DNA of 5,842 bases, taken from contig DYIH01000113.1 of the NCBI GenBank assembly GCA_020723785.1, positions 1 through 5,842 on the forward strand, given 5' to 3'. This DNA is from Thermaerobacter marianensis. GTDB taxonomy: Bacteria > Bacillota > Sulfobacillia > DYIH01. Position 1 is the first letter of the stretch, and every line of letters starts with the position of its first letter. The notes beneath the pieces are model-generated. The model did not search any database. It worked only from the letters and a program-made list of their open reading frames with translations, and was not told where the DNA came from. The position numbers and the translations under genes were made by a program. Below are positions 1 to 5,842 of the stretch, in pieces.

Positions 1-1503
1 GCTCCAGGCATTCTTTCCGGCCGGTCCGGGGACCGCCGCGCGCACCGCTAGGGCCAGTCGCCCGGCGGCGACCATGCCGATGGCCACCGCCTCGCCGTGC
101 AGGAACCGCCGGTAGCCGGTGGCCGCCTCGACGGCGTGGCCGACGGTGTGGCCGAAGTTGAGGACCATGCGCCGCCAAGACTCCCGCTCGTCCTCGGCGA
201 CCACCCCGGCCTTGATCCGGCACGACCCGGCCACGACGCGGATCAGCGCGGACGGGTCCTGGCGCCGGACCGGCTTCCGCTCGGTTTCCAGGAACTCGAA
301 GTAGGCGGCGTCGGCGATGACCCCGTGCTTGATCACCTCGGCCATGCCGGCGGCGAACTCCCGCGGCGGCAGGGTGCGCAGCACGGCCACGTCGGCCAAC
401 ACCAGGCGTGGCTGGTGGAAGGCGCCGATGAGGTTCTTGGCGCGGGGGTGGTTGACGGCCATCTTGCCCCCCACGCTGGCATCGACCTGGGCCAGCAGCG
501 TGGTCGGCGCCTGGACGAAGGGCAGCCCGCGCAGGAAGGTGGCGGCGACGAACCCGGCCAGGTCGCCGACGACGCCGCCTCCCAGGGCGACAATGGGCGA
601 ATGCCGGTCCAGGCCTGCCGCGACGCACTCGTCATAGAGCCGCCCGGCCTGCTCGAGGGACTTGGTCTCTTCGCCGGCCGGCACACGGGCCACCCGTGTC
701 CGGAAACCGGCCCCCTCCAGGCTGGCGAGTGCCCGCGCCCCAAAGAGATCCTCGATCTCGGGATGGGTCACCACCAGGGCCGGCGTCCCGCCGGTGCCCC
801 GCTCCCCCAGGCCCAGTGCCTGCCGGAGCCGCGGCCCCAGTTCGTCCAGGACGCCGTAGCCGATGACGATGTCGTAGCCGCGCTCGCCCAGGGAGACGCG
901 CACCGTCTCCGAGGGCGGCGGGGCGGCCTCCAGGCGTCGGACCAGGTGCCAGGCCACGACGGCCTGCACGACCTCCTCCAGCGACCGGCCCGTCGTGTCC
1001 AGCACCTCGTCGGCGCGGCGGTAGGCGTTCCCGCGCTCGGCCAGCAGTTCGCGGATACGACCGAGACGCTCCTCACGGGTGGCCGCCTCGGCCGCCAGGG
1101 TCCCCGCCGAGCCCGCAACTCGCCGGGATGATAGCAGCGGGCGGTCGGCCAGGCCGCCTGCTTCCAGGCGCTCCAGGATGGCCTCGGGCGTGGCCTGGAG
1201 CAGGAGAAGACGGCCGGTGGCCTTGAGGCGCCGGACGTTCTCTTCACGGAGGAGGGAACCGCCGCCGGTGGCGATGACACGCCCCATCCCGGACGCCGCC
1301 TCCGCGATGGCCTCGGCCTCCAGGCGGCGAAACCCATCCTCGCCCAGCCGCGCGAAGATCTCCGGTATCGGCAGGCCGGCTTTTCGTTCCACCAATTGGT
1401 CGGTATCGACGAAAGGGCGCCCCAGCCGACGGGCCACCTCCCGCCCGACGGAACTCTTGCCGCAACCCATGAAACCCACCAGGACGATGTTTTCATCGAA
1501 CAT
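1..1503 (-). CDS. aroKB: Bifunctional shikimate kinase / 3-dehydroquinate synthase (AroK-AroB fusion), C-terminus cut by window edge
   Basis: One uninterrupted frame of 501 codons runs from an ATG at 1503 off the left edge. Residues 1 to about 178 are shikimate kinase, which phosphorylates shikimate with ATP: Walker A G10-S17 (GFMGCGKS), shikimate-binding D33 and R59, the GGG turn at 80-82, LID arginine R121 and R157. A Pro/Ala-rich linker (about 185-198) leads to 3-dehydroquinate synthase, which cyclises DAHP to 3-dehydroquinate using NAD+ and a divalent metal. There, GGGVVGD lies at 308-314, K347 and N351 fall in the VGGKMAVNH motif, and the metal ligands are E389, H452 and H469. About 50 C-terminal residues of AroB are missing because of the window boundary. 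I translated the junction codon by codon and saw no stop or frame change. The gene lies 58 bases after aroC and is probably cotranscribed with it. The ribosome site is weak (GGGAG about 13 bases upstream). Such fusions are known in some thermophilic bacteria; both activities look intact. Confidence 0.95.
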   Translation of the reverse strand, partial: MFDENIVLVGFMGCGKSSVGREVARRLGRPFVDTDQLVERKAGLPIPEIFARLGEDGFRRLEAEAIAEAASGMGRVIATGGGSLLREENVRRLKATGRLLLLQATPEAILERLEAGGLADRPLLSSRRVAGSAGTLAAEAATREERLGRIRELLAERGNAYRRADEVLDTTGRSLEEVVQAVVAWHLVRRLEAAPPPSETVRVSLGERGYDIVIGYGVLDELGPRLRQALGLGERGTGGTPALVVTHPEIEDLFGARALASLEGAGFRTRVARVPAGEETKSLEQAGRLYDECVAAGLDRHSPIVALGGGVVGDLAGFVAATFLRGLPFVQAPTTLLAQVDASVGGKMAVNHPRAKNLIGAFHQPRLVLADVAVLRTLPPREFAAGMAEVIKHGVIADAAYFEFLETERKPVRRQDPSALIRVVAGSCRIKAGVVAEDERESWRRMVLNFGHTVGHAVEAATGYRRFLHGEAVAIGMVAAGRLALAVRAAVPGPAGKNAWS

Positions 1504-1561
1504 AGGACGTCGGTGTCTCCCGTCTTTCCCGTGGCGCAGGATCGAAAACCGGTCTCTCGGG

Positions 1562-2764
1562 TCAAAACGCCCGCACGGCCGCCAGATAAGCGTCGCGGTT
1601 GCGGCGCACCTCGTCCAGGCTGTCGCCGCCGAACTTCTCCAGCACCGCTTGGGCCAGGACGAAGGCGACGGCCGCCTGGGCGACGACCGAGGCCGCCGGC
1701 ACGGCGCAGGTGTCGGAGCGCTCGATGCCTGCCCGCTCCTCCCGCTTGGTGACGATGTCGACACTGATCAGGGGCTGATAGAGGGTGGCGATGGGCTTCA
1801 TCGCCGCCCGGACGACCACGGGCTCCCCGTTGGTGACGCCGCCCTCCAGGCCCCCGGCGCGGTTGGAAGCCCGCCGGAACCACAGGCCGCCTGACAGGTC
1901 GCGGCGGGCGTCAGCGGCCAGGATCTCGTCGTGCACCTGCGACCCGGGTCGGCGGGCGGCCTCGAAGCCCAGCCCGACCTCCACGCCCTTGATCGCCTGG
2001 ATGCCCATCAGCGCCTGGGCCAGGCGGGCGTCCAGGCGCCGGTCGGCGGCCACGTGGCTGCCCAGCCCCACCGGAACGCCGGCTGCGATGACCTCGACGA
2101 CGCCGCCCAGGCTGTCGCCCGCCTGCCGCGCCCGGTCGATGGCCGCCACCATGGCCTCGGACGCCCGTTCGTCGGCGCAGTAAACGGGCGAAGCGGCCGC
2201 CCGCCCGGCGATCTCCTCCGGCACCAGGCCCGCCGTATCCGCCTCCACCCCGCCCAGGGAAACGACGTGGCTCACCAGCCGGATGCCCAACTCGGCCAGC
2301 AGCCCCTGGCAGACGGCGCCGATGGCCACGCGCATGGCGGTTTCGCGGGCGCTGGCCCGTTCCAGGATGTTGCGCAGGTCGTGGTGACCGTATTTCAAGC
2401 CGCCGGCCAGATCGGCGTGGCCCGGACGCGGGCGGGTCACCGCCCGCTCCTTGATGGACGGGCCCGGTCCGGCCCCCTCCTGCGGGGGGGCGGGCGACAT
2501 GACCGCCTCCCAGTTGGCCCAGTCCCGGTTGCGGATCAGGAGGCCGACGGGGCTGCCCAGGGTGAAACCGTGGCGCACGCCGGCCAGGATCTCCACCCGG
2601 TCCTGTTCGATCTTCATCCGGCCGCCGCGGCCGTAACCGCCCTGGCGGCGGGCCAACTCCGCGTCGATGCACTCGGCGGAAACCGGCACGCCGGCCGGCA
2701 TGCCCTCCAGAATCCCCAGCAGGGCCGGTCCGTGGGACTCGCCGGCCGTGAGAAAGCGCAGCAC
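1562..2764 (-). CDS. aroC: Chorismate synthase
   Basis: This 400-residue cytosolic enzyme converts 5-enolpyruvylshikimate 3-phosphate to chorismate with reduced FMN, the last step of the shikimate pathway. The family signatures appear in order: GESHG at residues 8-12, the GYGRGGRMKIEQD block at 43-55, RNRDW at 78-82, PGHAD at 114-118 with the catalytic histidine H116, ASARETAMR from 137, and the SNRAGGLEGG block in the C-terminal third. The length is slightly above the usual 350-390, partly from a Pro/Gly-rich loop (about 91-103) before PGHAD. The start is a GTG: the conserved MLRFLTAGESHG amino terminus begins exactly there and no in-frame ATG precedes it. A GAGGGG-like ribosome site lies about 12 bases upstream. 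The gene sits 95 bases after the prepilin peptidase, with a candidate promoter in the gap, and 58 bases before the kinase/synthase fusion. Confidence 0.97.
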   Translation of the reverse strand: MLRFLTAGESHGPALLGILEGMPAGVPVSAECIDAELARRQGGYGRGGRMKIEQDRVEILAGVRHGFTLGSPVGLLIRNRDWANWEAVMSPAPPQEGAGPGPSIKERAVTRPRPGHADLAGGLKYGHHDLRNILERASARETAMRVAIGAVCQGLLAELGIRLVSHVVSLGGVEADTAGLVPEEIAGRAAASPVYCADERASEAMVAAIDRARQAGDSLGGVVEVIAAGVPVGLGSHVAADRRLDARLAQALMGIQAIKGVEVGLGFEAARRPGSQVHDEILAADARRDLSGGLWFRRASNRAGGLEGGVTNGEPVVVRAAMKPIATLYQPLISVDIVTKREERAGIERSDTCAVPAASVVAQAAVAFVLAQAVLEKFGGDSLDEVRRNRDAYLAAVRAF

Positions 2765-2827
2765 GTTTCTTTCAATCCCCTCTTCGTCGGTCGAGCGAAC
2801 CGTCCCCGGCCCGACCCTGCGAGGAAC

Positions 2828-2856
2828 ATTCTAGCCGAACCGGCGGGGGCCGTCCA
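2828..2856 (-). promoter_or_regulatory. Candidate housekeeping (SigA-type) promoter for aroC-aroKB
   Basis: On the minus strand, TGGACG (2851-2856; 4 of 6 match to TTGACA) is followed by exactly 17 bases and then TAGAAT (2828-2833; 5 of 6 match to TATAAT). It lies in the 95-base gap between the prepilin peptidase stop and the aroC GTG. The predicted start point would leave an mRNA leader of about 55-60 bases. Its spacing and match are good for such a GC-rich background, but this is pattern matching only. It would let aroC and aroKB be expressed apart from the upstream trio. Confidence 0.4.
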
Positions 2857-2859
2857 CCA

Positions 2860-3333
2860 TCAGAGATACCACGCCAGGATCGCCCGGCCCCAGAACAGGG
2901 CCACCGCCGCCCCGAGCGCCAGCCAGGGGCCGAAGGGGATGTAGTCGCGCCGCCCCTTCAGCCGGAGGAGCAGCAGCGCGCCGCCGGCCGCCGCGCCGGC
3001 GATGAAGCCGAGCAAAAGCGCGAGGGATCCCAGTGCCGGACCGAGGTAGAAACCGATCAGCGCCCCCAGTTTGACGTCGCCGGCCCCCATGGCGCCGCGC
3101 CCGGCGATGGCCACCAGAAGCATGATCCCACCGGTCAGCGCGAAGCCCTTGAGAGCGCTCGCCCAGGGAACGCCCTGCGACCAGACCACCAGCGGAATGC
3201 CGGCGGCAAAGCCGAAGAGGATGAGCCGGTTGGGTATGATGCGGGAACGGATATCGGTGTAGGTGGCCGCCGCCAGCACCGCCAGGAAGGTTCCGTAGAA
3301 GATAGCCTGGGGCAGGGTCACCTCGTTCCCCAT
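2860..3333 (-). CDS. Stand-alone A24-family prepilin peptidase (no methyltransferase domain)
   Basis: This 157-residue integral membrane aspartic protease would cleave the leader peptides of type IV pilin-like or pseudopilin precursors. The two catalytic aspartates of the family are present: D27 in TYTDIRSRIIPN, and D86 in the GxGD motif (MGAGDVKLG, 82-90). Hydrophobic segments at about 8-24, 37-52, 62-78, 88-120 and 133-155 fit a polytopic protein, and the IPFGPWLALG block near the C-terminus is typical of PilD-type peptidases. The N-terminal zinc-cysteine and methyltransferase half of full-length PilD (about 290 residues) is absent, so it resembles short CpaA/TadV-like or peptidase-only forms. 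The ATG shares one base with the aroE stop (TGATG), which implies translational coupling. No pilin, PilB, PilC or Tad gene lies in the window, so its substrates cannot be assigned here. Confidence 0.9.
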   Translation of the reverse strand: MGNEVTLPQAIFYGTFLAVLAAATYTDIRSRIIPNRLILFGFAAGIPLVVWSQGVPWASALKGFALTGGIMLLVAIAGRGAMGAGDVKLGALIGFYLGPALGSLALLLGFIAGAAAGGALLLLRLKGRRDYIPFGPWLALGAAVALFWGRAILAWYL

Positions 3334-4217
3334 CAGGCGCCATCCCCGGCCAGCGCCCGGCGGGCCGCCGCGTAGAAGACGTCCACCGGCCCTTTCTCGC
3401 CGAACCAGACCTCCCAGGCCAGGGCCGCCTGGTGCACGAGCATTCCCAATCCCCCGAGGGTCGGCAGGCCCGCCGTCTCGGCCGCCCCCAAAAAGGGGGT
3501 CACCTCGGGATTATAAACGAGATCCACGGCCAGGGTGCCGGGCGGGAAACGGCTGAAATCATTCCAAACGCTCTGCCCCGCCGCCCCCAGCCCGACGGAG
3601 GTGCAGTTGACCACCAGGCCGGCCCGCGGCGCCACCGTTGCCACCGCCTCCATCGCCAGCGGCGCCACGGCGCCGGCGCCGCCGGGCGCGACACCCGCTC
3701 CGGCGGCCACCGAGAGGGCCTTGGCCAGTTCCACCGCCCGGCCGTAAGTGCGGTTGGCAATCCAGACCGGCCCGGCACCGGCCTGGAGCAACCCCAGGGC
3801 CACGCCCCGCGCGGCGCCCCCGGCGCCGAAGAGCAGGGCGCCCCGCCCCCGCGGGTCGTACCCGGCCTCGGCCAAGGAAGCCAGAAAGCCCCCGACGTCG
3901 GTGTTGTCGCCGTACAGACGCCCGTCCCGCACCGCGATGGTGTTAACCGCCCCGGCGGCCCGGGCCGTGGGGCTGACCTCGTCCATCAGGGGCAGAACGG
4001 CCTCCTTGTGGGGAACGGTGACGTTGGCCCCCGCGGCGCGCAGGGCCCGCAGGCCGGCCACGGCGGCGGCCACATCGGGCGGGGCAACGTCGCAGGCGAG
4101 GTAGCAGGCGTTGCGACCCCGCTCATGAAAGCCGGCATTGTGCATGGCAGGAGAAAGCGAATGGCCAACCGGATGGCCAAGCAGGACGAGGAGTTGCGTA
4201 CGGGCGTCAATGGCCAT
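3333..4217 (-). CDS. aroE: Shikimate dehydrogenase (NADP+)
   Basis: This 294-residue cytosolic enzyme reduces 3-dehydroshikimate to shikimate with NADPH. Shikimate-site residues are S20 and S22 (GHSLSPAMHN), K71 in NVTVPHKE (the catalytic lysine), N92 in AGAVNT and D107 in DNTD, its catalytic partner; Q263 lies in the C-terminal helix. The Rossmann domain has GAGGAAR at 131-137 and the NRTYGR patch at 155-160, which favours NADP over NAD. An Ala/Gly-rich stretch (about 171-190) is low-complexity but in frame. The ATG lies inside the end of yqeG (11-base overlap) and is preceded by AAGGA at 8 bases, a good ribosome site that supports this start. The stop overlaps the next gene's start. The length is a little above the usual 270-285. 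Confidence 0.96.
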   Translation of the reverse strand: MAIDARTQLLVLLGHPVGHSLSPAMHNAGFHERGRNACYLACDVAPPDVAAAVAGLRALRAAGANVTVPHKEAVLPLMDEVSPTARAAGAVNTIAVRDGRLYGDNTDVGGFLASLAEAGYDPRGRGALLFGAGGAARGVALGLLQAGAGPVWIANRTYGRAVELAKALSVAAGAGVAPGGAGAVAPLAMEAVATVAPRAGLVVNCTSVGLGAAGQSVWNDFSRFPPGTLAVDLVYNPEVTPFLGAAETAGLPTLGGLGMLVHQAALAWEVWFGEKGPVDVFYAAARRALAGDGA

Positions 4218-4764
4218 GTCTTCGTTCCTTCCTCGGCGCAGCCCTTTCCAGCGCGACGACCGGGATCCGGCCGCGGCGGCACAGGTAGCGCAGGAAGGCC
4301 CCCTCGACCAGCCGGACGAGGCGGGTGCCGATGAACTCGCGGCGGGTCACCGGCGCCACCAGAATGGTATACAGCCCCAAGCGCTTGCCCCCCAGGATGT
4401 CGGTGAAGATCTGGTCGCCGACGACGGCCGTCTCGCCGGGGCTTGTCCCCATCAGGGCCATGGCCCGGCGGAACGCGCCCCGCCGGGGTTTGACGGCCTT
4501 GTCGATGCCGGGTATCTCCAACCTGTGGACGAAACCCTGCACCCGGGCGGCGCTGTTGTTGGACACGACGCAGGTCCGCAGGCCGGCCTGCCGCACCTTT
4601 GCGAACCAGCCCAGCAGTTCTTCGGGGGGTTCCGGATGGTTCCACTCCACCAGGGTGTTGTCCAGGTCCAGGATGATCCCGCGGATGCCCCGCCGCCCCA
4701 GCCGGGCGGGGTCGACCCAGTGGATTGACGGCAGGTATTCGTCCGGTATGAAGAACCGCAGCAA
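4207..4764 (-). CDS. yqeG: YqeG-family HAD (subfamily IIIA) phosphatase
   Basis: This is a 185-residue haloacid dehalogenase-type phosphatase of the YqeG family, conserved in Firmicutes. All four HAD motifs are visible: DLDNT at 33-37 (nucleophile D33, acid/base D35), S68 in VVSNN, K92 in VKPRRG, and GDQIFTD at 116-122 with D117 and D122 as Mg ligands. The conserved start MLRFFIPDEY resembles B. subtilis YqeG, so the start is a TTG at 4764, with GGAGG 10 bases upstream. No in-frame ATG would give the conserved amino terminus. The basic C-terminal tail (about 165-185) overlaps aroE by 11 bases. In B. subtilis the order is yqeG-yqeH-aroE; here yqeH is missing from between them. The physiological substrate of the family is not firmly established, so only general phosphatase activity is inferred. 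Confidence 0.93.
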   Translation of the reverse strand: MLRFFIPDEYLPSIHWVDPARLGRRGIRGIILDLDNTLVEWNHPEPPEELLGWFAKVRQAGLRTCVVSNNSAARVQGFVHRLEIPGIDKAVKPRRGAFRRAMALMGTSPGETAVVGDQIFTDILGGKRLGLYTILVAPVTRREFIGTRLVRLVEGAFLRYLCRRGRIPVVALERAAPRKERRHGH

Positions 4765-4774
4765 GGGGGCCTCG

Positions 4775-4779
4775 CCTCC
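4775..4779 (-). promoter_or_regulatory. Ribosome binding site of yqeG
   Basis: GGAGG on the minus strand sits 10 bases before the TTG at 4764. Together with the conserved MLRFF start it decides for the TTG over internal codons. Confidence 0.6.
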
Positions 4780-4792
4780 AGCGTGTGCAGGT

Positions 4793-4801
4793 ATTATAAC
4801 A
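4793..4801 (-). promoter_or_regulatory. Extended -10 promoter for the yqeG-aroE-peptidase operon
   Basis: The minus strand reads TGTTATAAT: a perfect TATAAT (4793-4798) preceded by the TGn extension. AT-rich bases like these stand out sharply in this GC-rich DNA. No convincing TTGACA-like -35 is present at 16-18 bases, which fits an extended -10 promoter read by the housekeeping sigma factor. The predicted start near 4786 gives a leader of about 20 bases that includes the GGAGG ribosome site. Confidence 0.65.
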
Positions 4802-4872
4802 GTTTTTCACGCTTTGAGGGGACCCCGCCCGGCGGACACCTGCCCGTCCCTGCTCCGACCTCGCCGCTTGAT

Positions 4873-4902
4873 AAGAAAAGGCCGCCCGCAAGCCGCTGGC
4901 TT
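4873..4902 (-). terminator. Weak candidate terminator downstream of sigK
   Basis: On the minus strand, a five-base-pair hairpin (AAGCC, loop AGC, GGCTT; 4890-4902) is followed after about ten GC-rich bases by a T-rich tract, TTTTCTT (4873-4879). The distance between stem and T-tract is longer than in a canonical intrinsic terminator, so this is tentative. The rest of the 193-base gap between sigK and yqeG (4765-4957) holds only the yqeG promoter and ribosome site; I see no small gene in it. Confidence 0.3.
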
Positions 4903-4957
4903 CAGTTACGGGGAGGCTCGGTCGTCAGGAAGGCGACAAGCACCCGCCCGCCGCGCC

Positions 4958-5662
4958 CTACCCCTCCGCCGACATCTCCCGGCCCAGCTTGCGGACGGCC
5001 TTCTTCTCGATGCGGGATACATAGGAGCGGGAGATGCCCAGGGCCTTGGCCACTTCCCTCTGCGTCTTCCGCTCCTGGTCGAAGAGGCCGAAGCGCATCT
5101 CCAGGACGCGGCGCTCCCGCCGGCCCAGGCGGCGCAAGATCTCGCGCAGGCGGTGGGCCTGGAATCGCTGGCCCACCAGGTCGGGGATCGGGTCGCTTTC
5201 GTCCTGGAGGACGTCCATCAGGGTGACCTCGTTCCCCTCCCGGTCGCTGCCGATCGGCTCCTGCAGGAAGACCTCGCTGCGGGTCTTCTTGGTGGAGCGC
5301 AGGTACATGAGAATCTCATTCTCGATGCAGCGGGCGGCGTAGGTGGCCAGGCGCGTGCCCTTGGCCGGGTCGAAGGTCTCCACTCCCTTGATCAACCCGA
5401 TCGTTCCGACCGAAATCAGGTCTTCCACGTCTTCACTGGCATTGTCGAATTTCTTGACGATGTGCGCGACCAGGCGAAGATTATGTTCGATGAGAATGTT
5501 GCGCGCCGTCTCGTCGCCGGCCTTCATTTTCTGGAGGTTTCGGGCCTCTTCCTCCGGGGACAGGGGTTGGGGGAAGGCGGAGTGGCTGCTCAGGTATCCG
5601 GTCAGCACAAGGTAACCACGCAGGGCCAGCCAGCCGAACAGCGCCACGATTCCCATTTCCAT
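4958..5662 (-). CDS. sigK: RNA polymerase sporulation sigma factor SigK (pro-sigma-K), uninterrupted
   Basis: This 234-residue mother-cell sigma factor directs late sporulation genes (coat, cortex and mother-cell functions). Residues 1 to about 21 form a hydrophobic pro-sequence (MEMGIVALFGWLA onward), aligning without gaps to the B. subtilis start MVTGVFAALG; in that species the membrane protease SpoIVFB removes about 20 residues. The mature part begins near GYLSSHSAFPQPL. Region 2 (about 53-122) contains IEHNLRLVAHIVKKF, EDLISVGTIGLIKG and TYAARCIENEILM; region 4 ends in the helix-turn-helix TQREVAKALGISRSYVSRIE (200-219). The ATG at 5662 is chosen because AGGAGG lies 10 bases upstream and the alignment begins there; earlier in-frame ATGs at 5698 and 5722 lack ribosome sites. 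The frame is unbroken, so no skin-like element splits it. SigE is the nearest alternative, but the pro-sequence and the AFPQPL block favour SigK. Confidence 0.95.
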   Translation of the reverse strand: MEMGIVALFGWLALRGYLVLTGYLSSHSAFPQPLSPEEEARNLQKMKAGDETARNILIEHNLRLVAHIVKKFDNASEDVEDLISVGTIGLIKGVETFDPAKGTRLATYAARCIENEILMYLRSTKKTRSEVFLQEPIGSDREGNEVTLMDVLQDESDPIPDLVGQRFQAHRLREILRRLGRRERRVLEMRFGLFDQERKTQREVAKALGISRSYVSRIEKKAVRKLGREMSAEG

Positions 5663-5672
5663 CCGCGGACGA

Positions 5673-5678
5673 CCTCCT
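5673..5678 (-). promoter_or_regulatory. Ribosome binding site of sigK
   Basis: AGGAGG on the minus strand lies 10 bases before the ATG at 5662. It is the strongest ribosome site in the window and fixes the sigK start against two upstream in-frame ATGs. Confidence 0.75.
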
Positions 5679-5704
5679 CTTGCTGCGTCCCACCGCATGC
5701 CCAA

Positions 5705-5753
5705 CGGGCCCCGATCAGCCATTGACCCGGCCGTTCCGAAACGGTGGGGCCCG
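5705..5753 (-). other. Nested hairpin in the sigK leader
   Basis: An outer eight-base-pair inverted repeat (5705-5712 with 5746-5753, CGGGCCCC / GGGGCCCG) encloses an inner five-base-pair stem (CCGTT / AACGG, 5731-5735 with 5740-5744, loop of four). No T-tract follows, so it does not look like a terminator. It would fall within the transcribed leader if the promoter at 5771-5797 is real. In GC-rich DNA such repeats can arise by chance. Confidence 0.35.
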
Positions 5754-5770
5754 CTCAGGGGGGCTTTATC

Positions 5771-5797
5771 ATGCTATGCCCCAGCGAAGAGAAGGTT
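5771..5797 (-). promoter_or_regulatory. Candidate SigE/SigK-type promoter of sigK
   Basis: The minus strand reads CATAGCAT (5771-5778), matching the CATAnnnT core of the -10 element used by mother-cell sigma factors. An AACC (5794-5797) has its central AC 16 bases upstream, matching the short SigK -35 (mACm). The SigE -35 is not clearly present. In B. subtilis sigK is transcribed first by SigE with SpoIIID and then by SigK itself, so either reading makes sense. The predicted leader is about 100 bases and contains the hairpin. The remaining upstream bases to 5842 hold nothing I recognise. Confidence 0.4.
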
Positions 5798-5842
5798 CCA
5801 CGGGTCATTGGAGCCTGTCGCACAAATCGGATCGGACCGGAG

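Noticed and set aside
880..1000. Possible sequencing frameshift that would artificially join aroK and aroB
   Set aside because: Codon-by-codon translation shows continuous sensible sequence from kinase to synthase, with no stop, no start with a good ribosome site at the junction, and no homopolymer run that would suggest an indel. Reads would still be the final check.
97..1131. Long plus-strand open frame of 344 codons
   Set aside because: It lies antisense to the AroKB fusion, whose catalytic motifs are all on the minus strand. Its translation is Gly/Pro/Arg/His-rich with no recognisable domain, typical of shadow frames in GC-rich DNA.
768..1883. Minus-strand open frame of 371 codons overlapping aroC and aroKB
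   Set aside because: It is an alternative frame of both real genes, Arg/Pro/Trp-rich, with no family motifs. The true frames carry the complete AroC and AroK signatures.
3986..4891. Minus-strand open frame of 301 codons overlapping yqeG and aroE
   Set aside because: It shifts frame relative to both conserved genes, and its sequence has no HAD or dehydrogenase motif in register.
4325..5725. Long plus-strand open frame of 466 codons across yqeG and sigK
   Set aside because: It runs antisense through two well-supported genes and the promoter gap between them. The composition is low-complexity and there is no recognisable family or ribosome site.
5798..5842. Possible SpoIIID binding site upstream of sigK
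   Set aside because: The best match to the WWRRACARNY consensus near GACAGG misses two defined positions, including one in the purine core, so it is not better than chance.
1..5842. Mobile elements, CRISPR repeats, tRNA/rRNA genes, T-box or other riboswitch in front of the aro genes
   Set aside because: No transposase or integrase motifs, no regularly spaced direct repeats, no recognisable tRNA or rRNA segments. The gaps (58, 95 and 193 bases) are too short or lack the conserved elements for a T-box leader.

Overview
The window looks like a chromosomal segment of a high-GC, endospore-forming Firmicute (Bacillota). It is visibly G+C rich, roughly two thirds by eye. It carries a pro-sequence-bearing SigK sporulation sigma factor and a YqeG-family HAD phosphatase beside aroE, a neighbourhood typical of Bacilli and Clostridia. 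The genus cannot be fixed from the sequence alone. All six genes lie on the minus strand, so transcription runs from the right edge to the left edge.

In transcription order the layout is as follows. A leader at about 5663-5842 holds a candidate SigE/SigK-type promoter and a hairpin. Next come sigK (4958-5662) and a 193-base gap with a weak terminator candidate and a clear extended -10 promoter. Then follows a tightly packed trio: yqeG (4207-4764, TTG start), aroE (3333-4217) and a short prepilin peptidase (2860-3333), joined by overlaps of 11 bases and 1 base. A 95-base gap with a possible internal promoter leads to aroC (1562-2764, GTG start). After another 58 bases comes a long gene (1-1503, cut by the left edge) that encodes shikimate kinase fused to 3-dehydroquinate synthase.

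The aro genes cover four shikimate-pathway steps: AroB makes 3-dehydroquinate, AroE makes shikimate, AroK makes shikimate 3-phosphate and AroC makes chorismate. AroA, AroQ/AroD and DAHP synthase are not in the window. The prepilin peptidase is a functional outlier embedded in the biosynthetic cluster; it has both catalytic aspartates but no N-terminal methyltransferase domain.

I found no mobile element, CRISPR array, RNA gene or novel defence-like system. The points most worth a second look are the AroK-AroB fusion with its long kinase LID loop, the stand-alone prepilin peptidase inside an aro operon, and the uninterrupted sigK with its possible autoregulatory promoter.
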